64,000 nt of DNA. Source: Diphasiastrum complanatum (lineage: Eukaryota > Streptophyta > Lycopodiopsida > Lycopodiales > Lycopodiaceae). Below are positions 55,755 through 64,000 of the stretch, piece by piece (positions within the stretch are counted from its first letter, which is position 1; the number at the start of each line of letters is the position of its first letter). The notes beneath the pieces were generated by a model. It had not been told where the DNA came from, did not search any database, and saw only the letters and a list, made by a program, of their open reading frames with translations. Where the stretch lies: positions 48,075,247-48,139,246 of the forward strand of contig CM055098.1 of NCBI GenBank assembly GCA_029204225.1. Reading direction: 5' to 3'. Position numbers and translations under genes: made by a program.

Positions 55755-55850
55755 TTAAAAATTCTTGGTGATGGATGTTATTTGTACATGTGGCATTAGG
55801 CAATAGTCTTGGTGATATTATTTGTACATGTGGCACTGGGCAATAGATAT
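55755..55850. repeat. Two-copy repeat
   Basis: CTTGGTGAT...TTATTTGTACATGTGGCA plus TTAGGCAATAG/CTGGGCAATAG occurs twice in tandem. Confidence 0.85.
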
Positions 55851-57400
55851 ACATGGTCTCTTAAGCAACCTCACTTTGTGAAGGAAAGGCCAAGGCCCCA
55901 CCAACACTTCCAATTGTGATGGGGAGTGGGCCACATTGGACTCAATCTCAAGCTTGGATGGTCCTTGACACATCACTCAATGTTGGGTGGAGCAATTGCT
56001 TACACTTCATCCAAAGGCGAAAATCTTAAGATGGGAGGATATAGGTGGACCTCTCACTCCATTGTAATGGGGGTGGTGTATAAGACAATCTCTCAAGTTT
56101 TTGATACCCTTTACTCATATGTGAGTATAAACACCATTTACAAAGGGTTCAAAAATATTATTCATGATGACCTCCAATATAGTGCACTTTTCTTTTTTTC
56201 AAATGTAAACTAGTCAAGCACCTAGTCATAGAAGAGCTTATGGTACGTCAATGACAAGGATTGAAGGTGGGCCCTAGCAATCATAGGGCTCCAGGTTAGG
56301 GTTGAGATGGGAAAATATGCTAGATCAATAACTCAACAGAAAGTTTCTTGTTCTTGAGGTGTTGAGGAACAAACCAGAGAGGAAGAGCCATCCAACAAGT
56401 GAAAAATAACATTTCTTGGTTCAACAAACAACAAATGTAAAATCGCTAAAAATGCAAAACATCAAGTTAAAGCTTATAATAGGGAATCACCAAAGACTCT
56501 AAAAGGAAGGAAACTTATTTACCATGCCCAAGAAAAAATCTCAAAGAAAGAACAGAGGTCTTACGCATATTTTTTAGGCTGAGAAAAATTATTTCACCAA
56601 AAAGCTTTCTAGAGTGGATTGAGGTTTTAAAAAATGAGAGACATATACATAATTGCATATATAATGAATTTTCCAAGGTTGATCATGACCATTTTTGGAA
56701 TTATGATATTTTAAAATCTATAAAGAACAATTTTTCTATGAAGGGGGTTGTGAAAAAAAAGATTTTCTAAAAGAGGCTTAAGAATAACCATTCTTAATGG
56801 TTTTGAAGAGGAGACCCCTCTTGTTGTTCCACATGCGAAAGCAAGTAGTCAAGTTATAGAAGGACTTTACGATCATAATGGTGGACTTGAAAAAAGAAGA
56901 TAACATATGCTTTAATAATTGTGACAAAAGGACTTGAGGCTACTAACGAATTAATGATGTGATGAATACAAGAGATACATACATGTACCCATTACTATGT
57001 GGCCCAAAGCATTAGCCCCAGACAAGGTGGTTTGGGAGAATGGTAGTCCCTCCAAGCATAGGGAGTTCAAGCAATGGTAAAGATTTTTCAAAGCAACCAC
57101 TTTGGTATTTCGATTATATTTAGTTGTATCTTAGTAAAAAAAGTCAGCATAGTGTGTATCCAAGGATTTATGGCTTACTAGTTTGTGGCACCAAATGTGC
57201 TAGATTCTTCTCAGCTTTATGGGTTGCAATACAATGGTAGTATAGTGATGTACCCCGCCTATTGTCAGTTGGCACATCAACAACCTGATCTCGATCCTAC
57301 TGATAATGGATGCTCAACTTTAATCTGGATCTATCAAAATTCGAATGCCTACGTTCTACAGTCTGTTTTAAATAGTTCTTGGGTTCCGACAAAAATGTAG
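55851..57400. other. No gene recognised
   Basis: Open stretches at 55926-56213 and 57185-57400 have no domain or homologue that I can see. No LTR ends or RNA genes were found. The left part is A/T-poor compared with its surroundings (CCACATTGGACTC, GGGGGTGGTGTA), which may reflect an old transposon. Confidence 0.4.
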
Positions 57401-58960
57401 ATTATTGCTAATCTTGTGCAAAAAGTACAAAAAGGACCAAGAGTGGATCCTAATCTGATCCTCAAGAGGGATTGGTTGTCAGATTACTTGATCTATCAAT
57501 CTACTTCAGATTAAGATCAATCTAGATCAATTCTAGACACAAAATCCTAACAAGAACAATCATTAATTGAAGGTAAGTGTACTTTATGGTTTCACACGTG
57601 TGAAAAACTGTCTGAGTATGGACTCCAACCTGAAAATCAAGTACACATTGATAGAACCTCAAAACAATCAAAACAAATGTAGACAAATGGAGAGAATCAC
57701 TCAAAATTGCTTCCAAAACCAAGATTGGTGTCTCACACTGATTATGGCCAAATGTGGCTCTATATATACAATAAGTGGGAGCTCGTGGTACTGATCATCC
57801 CTTTGATCCCACATGTGTGAAGGCGCTTTGTCATATGATGATTCATCATGCAAAACTGACACTTGGACAAAACCTTCTATTTTGAGCACTTTTGGTCCAT
57901 TTTCCTTCTGTATGGAGATCTACTTGGAAATCTTCTAGAAGTCAAAATTCGCCTAATTCAGCTTATTCCACACGTGTGAGCTGTCCTCTACACATGGGAT
58001 ATGACACCTAACCAAAATATTTGGCTCATGCAATCAATAGATTGATGCCATGTGTCATATATCTAGAAAACTAGTTTTTGGCCTTTTTAGCCACTAGAAC
58101 TTGAATTAAATCATATGTACAACCTATATGAGTATGGTACATGACATGTACACTATTTTCACACGTGGGAACAGGCTCCACACATGTGTGTTTATCTATA
58201 TACAAGATTTTTGGCCTCTACCAAGCTTATTTTTGCATTTTTCACAAATCTAATCTAAACAAGAATAGGGAATGGGATTGAAACTAATCCTACTGAAATC
58301 AACAGAATTAATAGAACTGAATTTAACTAAGAACCACAAATTCTACAAAGTGCTTATTACAAATTTCACTCAACATTTGTGACAAGAACTGCTCAGAGAG
58401 TCAAGCACAAAGCAGCATCATCTTAGACTGATTATGATCTGCCACCAAGCCCCTGCACATCTACCTGATTCTAATCACAAAACTTGAAGAGGAAGAAGCA
58501 ACAAACACATTCATACACAAGTACCCAAACTTAATACATGAAAATGGAGCATAGACTGAAATGAAAATAGGGAGATATTTGATTAACAATTCAACATCAA
58601 TTCATTACAATATCACATGCTTTGAAACTCATGGAGGAGGCCTCTATGTATACCCACGAGCTGGTGAATCCAATTCTATAAAGATTTGGGTTCCACCTCT
58701 TACAAGTGAGTGAATCCCATTTTATAAAGATTTGGGTTCCACCTCTTACATGATAATAGGAGGCCTCTTTATTATAAAACATAACTCAAGTTGAGAGAGT
58801 CTAAATTACTAGCTCCCACATGGTTTTCCATCTTTTGGGAATTACCATGGGGCTCACAAAATGTACATTTTAGACTAGCATTACTAATTTTCGTGCTCTT
58901 TGACTCGGCTCTCAACTTGATCTCTGCTAGAAGCCCTTTTAAGTGGAGAGGTTCATCATC
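57400..58960. repeat. LTR-like remnants, limits and orientation uncertain
   Basis: The left part (about 57400-58200) holds a TATATATA box at about 57763 and several ACACGTGTG/ACATGTGTG palindromes like those in copia LTRs elsewhere in the window. The right part (about 58560-58960) resembles the inner half of the gypsy LTR at 30092-31209 in order: ATTACTAGCTCC, ACATGGTTTTCC, CATGGGGCTCACA, CTCGGCTCTCAACTTG. The whole thus looks like a copia LTR next to, or inside, a gypsy LTR. Confidence 0.5.
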
Positions 58961-59148
58961 AGTCGTCTAATCCTTAAAGTGATGGGGAACATCATATAGT
59001 GGATCATCAACTATCTCGGGTGGGATCTTAGGGAAATCCTCTACAAGTTTGCTTGTAGACTATGAAGCCTGACTAGGATATTTTTGGTTTTGTATCAAAG
59101 GTTTGCTTGGTCGTTTCAGCTTTTTATGCATTTGGAATTGCTTATCAG

Positions 59149-59553
59149 TCAATTGTACATCGGCCTTTGATTTGTTTTGTAGCATGCGGGATATTTGTGG
59201 ATTTGTAGTAGTAGGCATTCATGGAATTTTTTTTGTGTTTTTTCGCGAACTAAATCTTTGTCAATGGTGTTTAAGACTTCATCAGTGTGTATGTCCCATT
59301 GACAGACTTTTAATTTTGGTCTATATACGCGAGTGTTGATGGGTTGTGGATGTTGCACACAAGCCAATGGTGATGGAAGTTTCATCTCTTTCGGTATACG
59401 ACGCTTTCCTAATCGCTTTGGATTCAGCAAGTGAATAAGCTGGTCGTCAAATAGCTCATGTTCTCCCATAGTCAGAATGTCATTCTCATTGGTGGATACT
59501 TCAGTAATAAAGGCGTTTTTAGGTATCCACTCAATAGGGAGGGTATCTACCAT
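59149..59553 (-). pseudogene. gypsy protease-RT linker
   Basis: An open minus-strand frame with IPKNAFITEVSTNENDILTM, PLACVQHPQPINTRVYRPKL and CQWDIHTDEVLNTIDKDLV. It parallels the linker at 35191-35699 of the complete gypsy. No domain. Confidence 0.6.
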
Positions 59554-59699
59554 TATAAAGGTAGGATGAGAGTGTTGATATCTGTGGAGTTTATAGTGAT
59601 TTCGATTGGTTCCTCTTCTTAAACCTCGTGTTCACAAAGAGTGGTGTTGACACAATCAATGGTCGCTAAAGCATGTCCCCAATTAATGATATCAGTACT

Positions 59700-60190
59700 C
59701 TATATGTAATGACCCTTTATGGTTGAATCCATACTTTCGGGATCATTATAGGTAGTTGAAGACCAATCGTCTTCAATTCGTGCAGGCTTTATCTGCCATA
59801 TGGCATTGACAGAGATTCTCCTGTCTCTGTTGCCAAAAACTATTTTGTTTTTCTTCCAATCTTGAATTACTCCGGCCATTTCTAACCAAGGCCTTCCAAG
59901 AAGGAATTGACAGGTGTGCGGTTCATCAGGAAAATCCAGTACTACACACTCTATGGTGAAATTCAAACCTGCAATTTTAATCGATAAATTGCTTATGTGA
60001 TCGACAGGTGTCGTCATTCGTGCCATGCGTAAATTGTACTTAGGCTTTTCCAAGGTGGATATTCCCCATGCCTTGGCTAAAGACAAGACGATAATATCCA
60101 CGCAAGACCCACTATCAAGAATGGCTTGCACAGTGGGTAAGATTTGTAGTGCATTGGTAAAGTGATGATGTTACCTTTAGCAACGAAACT
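59700..60190 (-). pseudogene. gypsy aspartic protease
   Basis: VAKGNIITLPMHYKSYP at about 60150-60190 is in a shifted frame. The open frame 60131-59700 follows, with AILDSGSCVDIIVLSLAKAW (catalytic Asp-Ser-Gly intact), HTCQFLLGRPWLEMAGVIQD, WKKNKIVFGN and IEDDWSSTTYNDPES. It would process Gag-Pol. It is the best preserved gypsy protease in the window. Confidence 0.88.
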
Positions 60191-60204
60191 CTTGGCAAAT
60201 TTCA

Positions 60205-60380
60205 ACTATCTCGAGTCGGTTGTGTCCGACGATTGCATCCGCCGTTTTTCGGATTTCCGAGTTTTTAAAATTTTTTGAGTTTTTAATTTTTTTTTGAGTT
60301 TTTCGGATTTTCGAGTTTTTTCAAGTTTTTTTAAACAAAAAAAAACAACAAAAGCAACCAAAAGTTGACTCAAATACGAC
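60205..60380. repeat. T-rich low-complexity stretch at a head-to-head gypsy junction
   Basis: Repeated GAGTTTTT / CGGATTTTCGAGTTTTT units and an A-rich run separate the minus-strand protease and the plus-strand Gag. Confidence 0.7.
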
Positions 60381-60893
60381 TTGAATCCAATCAATTCTCA
60401 TGGCCAACTACGAGAAGAACTTATGGATGAGTTCACACCGAGCAATCATCCAAATGATGAGAACAAGCTGTATCGTCTTAGATCTCAAATAAATCAAGAT
60501 CATGGACCATCCAGATGGAGGCCCAATCAATTTGATAACCCTGATGATCAACCTATTCAACATGCTCACCATACCACAAAATCCAATAAATGAGCACCCC
60601 GACTGGAATTACCAAAGTTCGACGGTAATGTGGACCCTCATAGATTTCTACAGGTCTTTAAGACTGCATGTGAAGTATATGGAGAATATACTGACATTGC
60701 AAAAGTCCAACTATTTTCAATGACCATGGTAGATAAATCACGAGAGTAGTTTTTTAACCTCGATCGTGATGATAAACAAGATTGGTCAGAGTTGAAAGAG
60801 TCTTTTATTAAATGTTCCAATTTTTTCGACTCACAGAAAGCCCCTTTGTACATCTTAGTAATATAAAAATAAAAAAAGATGAACACGTACATG
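60381..60893 (+). pseudogene. gypsy Gag, left part (interrupted)
   Basis: The frame reads LMDEFTPSNHPNDENKLYRL, then after a stop LELPKFDGNVDPHRFLQVFK, CEVYGEYTDIAKVQLFSMTM and, after another stop, DWSELKESFIKCSNFF. It then reaches KKDEHVHDY-like sequence directly at the ACTAT duplication. It matches Gag of the 30-41 kb gypsy segment by segment. The frame continues at 63856. Confidence 0.88.
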
Positions 60894-60898
60894 ACTAT

Positions 60899-61545
60899 TG
60901 TTGGATTTCAATGCTTAGCCTCAAAATAGAGAATTTTTTGACCATGGGTCGGGTCGGATCAGTTCGGGTTTTTTTTACCCTTCACTAAATTATCCAGACG
61001 TGTTTGACTCTGGATCGGATCAGATCAGGTCTAGTTTTTCCGACCTTGGAAAATTTGACCCTCAACATATTTCTCAACCCAGTGTAATTTTTTCAATCCT
61101 TTGTATAAAATCCGACCCATTGTAAATTTCGATACTGTCGACAGTCGGAAATCCGACCCACCGACTTCGCGTTGGGAGTCCGCCTACTTTGTACATGTAT
61201 TTACAGTTACAAGGTGGTTGTAATTAATATAGGAGATAACATTCAATGCGAGTTAGTTGTAGATATTTTTAGTATATCTAATCCTAGAATCTTCATCAAA
61301 AAAACTTCTTCTGATATTCCGAGTCTGATAATTCAGTAATATGTATTAGCGTTATCATGCTCAATAAGCTGAAGTTATAACTTCATGCAATTGTACTCAT
61401 TGTTGATAATAATCAGAGTGTGATTTGTCCTACTGATGTTATTGGTCATTCCGCATTTGTTTAAATCCATCATTTGAACTATTTTGTTGCTAACTGTGGC
61501 GTTTCTGATCCACAGCTTCCACACAAACCCAACTGAATTCCGACA
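60899..61545 (+). repeat. copia 5' LTR
   Basis: TGTTGGATTTCA...CCGACA. It is shorter than the 3' LTR because it lacks a block of about 38 bases after GCCTCAAA and about 17 bases near the right end. It carries GGGTCGGGTCGGATC near its start. Confidence 0.96.
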
Positions 61546-61557
61546 TGGTATCAGAGC
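61546..61557 (+). promoter_or_regulatory. Primer binding site, initiator tRNA-Met type
   Basis: TGGTATCAGAGC abuts the 5' LTR end. Confidence 0.95.
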
Positions 61558-61686
61558 AGGCATCCAAGTAATCTGCTTCTCATTGCGGATTATTAGTCTT
61601 GTTTCTATCAAGATAACGAACTAGCAAGCGCGCAACCAACAGTATTCCGAAATCAGTATTGCTACCAACGATCTCACTTAGCCAAA

Positions 61687-62333
61687 ATGGATCCATCTTC
61701 TCTAATCAAAAGGCTTGATGGAGAGAAATATCATCTCTGGAAGTTCAAAATGAAGGTCATGCTATTAGCCAAAGAACTGTGGGATATTGTTGACAGCACA
61801 AAACTCGAGCCAGAAGGTGAAGCGGCTAGTATCACCAAGTAGAGACTGAAAGATGACAAAGCTTTTGCCATGATTACTCTCAACATAAAAGACACCCAAA
61901 TCAGTCATATAAGAGCTACTCAGACTGCTAAGAATGCATGGGACATCCTAGCAACCCTCTATGATATCAAGGACCTCACCTCCAAACTCCATTTGAGGAA
62001 GAAATATTTCTCCTTGAGAATGTCTGAAACAGTAAGTGTTTCAAGTCATCTCAACACTTTCCAAAAAATCTCATAGAGCAAATGACTGCAACTGGCTCAG
62101 AAATACAAGACTCTGATGTTGTTATGACTCTATTATCAAGTCTGTCTAAAGCCTATGAAAATTGGGTCATGGCAATTTCGATCCATGAGCATCTAACTCT
62201 ATCAAGAGTAATTTCATTACTTCTACAAGAAAAAATTAGAAGACTAGCTTTCTCCTCGGGCTTAAAATCGGATCCACAAGCACTATATTCAAAAAATCAG
62301 AAGTTCATATCCAAAAAGAAGAGCAATATATAG
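61687..62333 (+). pseudogene. copia Gag
   Basis: ATG at 61687 (MDPSSLIKRLDGEKYHLWKF). TAG at 61840-61842 replaces the Trp seen in ITRWKLKDGK of the homologue at 29650. KDTQISHIRATQTAKNAWDI, LRKKYFSLRMSETVSVSSHL, then a frame change near 62072 and DVVMTLLSSLSKAYENWVM and HLTLSRVISLLLQE. It is close in sequence to the Gags at 26779 and 29486. Confidence 0.92.
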
Positions 62334-62530
62334 CCAGGGTCGAATTCTGGCTCAAGGTCAAATTTTGGTTTAGGGTCGAATTTTAGCTCTGGGTCAAATT
62401 TTGACTTGGGGTCAAATTCAAATTCTTCATCCTTCCAATCAAAGCAGAAACTATTATGCAGATACTACAAAAAAACTGGACATGAAATCAAGAATTGCAG
62501 AACTTTAAAATATAATAATAAAAAGAAGAA
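62334..62530 (+). pseudogene. copia Gag tail: 18-base repeats and damaged zinc knuckle
   Basis: In frame with the preceding Gag part after a TAG at 62332-62334. Four to five 18-base units (62337-62424) encode variants of Gly-Ser-Asn-Phe-x-x. LCRYYKKTGHEIKNC follows at about 62450-62500, where the second Cys of the CCHC knuckle is Tyr. The homologues at 27445 and 41380 keep Cys and lack the hexapeptide repeat. Confidence 0.8.
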
Positions 62531-62609
62531 GTAGTACCAACAACAAGCACGTAGTGCTTCAACCAGTTTTTTGACCCATCAACAAGAGGAAGATGAAGCA
62601 ACTTTTATG

Positions 62610-63143
<534 letters not shown>

Positions 63144-63145
<2 letters not shown>

Positions 63146-63153
63146 AGGGGGAG
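63144..63153 (+). promoter_or_regulatory. Polypurine tract of the copia element
   Basis: TAAGGGGGAG directly precedes the 3' LTR start TGTTGGATTTCA. Confidence 0.85.
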
Positions 63154-63855
63154 TGTTGGATTTCAATGCTCAGCCTCAAATCCATTTAGTAATGAGCATC
63201 TTGAAAAGCCATTCAAATTAGAGAATTTTTTGACCCTGGGTCGGGTCGGATCGGTTCAGATTTTTTTGACTCTTCACTAAATTATCCGGACGTGTTTGAC
63301 CCTGGATCGGATCAGACCAGATTGAGTTTAATTTTTTAGACCCCAAAAAATTTGACCCTCAGCATATTTTTTGACCCAGTGTAAATTTTTCGATCCTTTG
63401 TATAAAATCCGATCCATTGTAAATTTCGATACTATCGGTCAAAAATCCGATCCAACGACTTCACGTTGGGAGTTTGCCTACTTTGTGTGTGTATATACAG
63501 TAACAAAGCGGTTGTAATTAATGTAGGAGATAACATTCAATGCGAGTTAGTTGTAGATATTTTCAATATATCAAATCCTAGAATCTTCATCAAAAAACTT
63601 CTTTTGATATTCCGAGTTTGATAATTCATTAATCTGTATCAGCGTTATAACGCTCAACAAGCTGAAGTTATAACTTCATGCGATTGTACTCATTGTTGAT
63701 AATAATCAGAGTGCAATTTGTCTTACTGATGTTATTGGTCATCGCACATTTGTTTGAATCCATCATTTGAACTATTTTGCTGTTAACTATGGCATCTCTA
63801 ATCCACACATCTAGCTTGCTCCCAGCTTCCACACAAACCCAACTGATTTTCGACA
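63154..63855 (+). repeat. copia 3' LTR
   Basis: TGTTGGATTTCA...TTTTCGACA, collinear with 60899-61545 apart from two blocks present only here and scattered substitutions. The outer end is fixed by the ACTAT duplication. Confidence 0.96.
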
Positions 63856-64000
63856 ACTATATCGAGCGCTTCAAGTATTTCAGAAGTCAAGTCCAGGAAC
63901 AGCCAACTGATAAAATGTTCATCATGTGGTTTATAGTTGGCCTTCGAAGACGCATCTGCTTAAACCTAGTGAAGAGTATTTTACTCTTTTATCTGTTATG
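63856..64000 (+). pseudogene. gypsy Gag, right part (after the insertion)
   Basis: From the second ACTAT copy the frame reads YIERFKYFRSQVQEQPTDKM then FIMWFIVGLRRR, the direct continuation of the part ending at 60893. The minus-strand gypsy has the uninterrupted counterpart (KVHDYIERFKRLKSQVQEQP). The window ends inside it. Confidence 0.9.

Larger units (their letters stand above)
58960..60190 (-). mobile_element. Ty3/gypsy fragment, minus strand: protease and linker
   Basis: Minus-strand order: protease (60190-59700), linker (59553-59100), then directly the LTR-like sequence at 58960. RT, RNase H and integrase are missing. It belongs to the same family as the 30-41 kb gypsy, which has equivalent protease and linker sentences. 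It meets a plus-strand gypsy Gag head-to-head across a T-rich stretch. Confidence 0.85.

Noticed and set aside
55926-56213. 95-codon plus-strand open frame
   Set aside because: No recognisable motif, no partner exons, located beside minisatellites. Length is compatible with chance.
57185-57400. 71-codon plus-strand open frame
   Set aside because: No similarity to any Gag or host domain and no supporting context.

Overview
The window is transposon-dominated, AT-rich nuclear DNA from a land plant. The only convincing host gene is a five-exon type-A (cytokinin-type) response regulator on the minus strand at 51716-53255. Everything else recognisable is transposable element. The mix is Ty1/copia and Ty3/gypsy LTR retrotransposons, a CACTA (En/Spm-type) DNA transposon, long (CT)n arrays and minisatellites. 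A large-genome plant is certain in spirit; a fern or other seed-free vascular plant is my guess from the flavour of the elements and is not proven by the sequence.

Layout, left to right. 1-3833: decayed plus-strand gypsy pol with what looks like a tandemly duplicated protease domain. 3970-7610: plus-strand copia pol with polypurine tract and 3' LTR. 7620-8961: minus-strand copia gag/protease piece. 9378-10100: relic of a CACTA transposase-associated protein. 10113-10214: (AT)n. 10216-13262: minus-strand copia (integrase to 3' LTR). 13274-14600: 3' end of a gypsy-like element whose last ORF is an unrecognised protein, ending at the polypurine tract and an LTR. 14600-16790: no gene seen. 16795-17448: 5' end of a copia. 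17449 to about 25540: CACTA element with a CpG-rich palindromic repeat array, a minus-strand Transposase_24-like gene, a plus-strand TNP2-like gene and a compound CT/CA satellite zone. 25543-28950: two more copia pieces, with a chromodomain-bearing gypsy 3' end inserted in one. 28950-44298: a copia whose gag is split by an 11.2 kb minus-strand gypsy (30092-41256) flanked by a 5-bp target duplication. 44298-45560: another copy of a Pro/Ser-rich plus coiled-coil gypsy accessory ORF. 45570-48489: copia 5' half ending in an odd ORF. 48555-49490: minus-strand copia integrase. 49490-51715: spacer. 51716-53255: response regulator. 53256-57400: spacer with a minisatellite cluster. 57400-60190: LTR remnants and minus-strand gypsy protease. 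60381-64000: plus-strand gypsy gag interrupted by an almost complete, internally deleted copia (60899-63855) with LTR pair, primer binding site, polypurine tract and target duplication.

Two nested insertions can be proven from the sequence: CCTTG duplications around 30092-41256, and ACTAT duplications around 60899-63855. In both cases the host ORF reads on in frame across the empty site. The most original item is an accessory protein carried at the 3' end of the gypsy elements, downstream of integrase and directly before the polypurine tract. It is seen in two independent copies (13274-13998; 31430-32243), with upstream Pro-rich/coiled-coil parts at 32694-33756 and again at 44298-45560. I do not recognise its family.

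Nearly all element ORFs carry stops and frameshifts. Several stops are TGG to TGA/TAG changes typical of methyl-cytosine deamination, so most copies are old and inactive. LTR outer ends are approximate unless a target duplication or polypurine tract fixes them.
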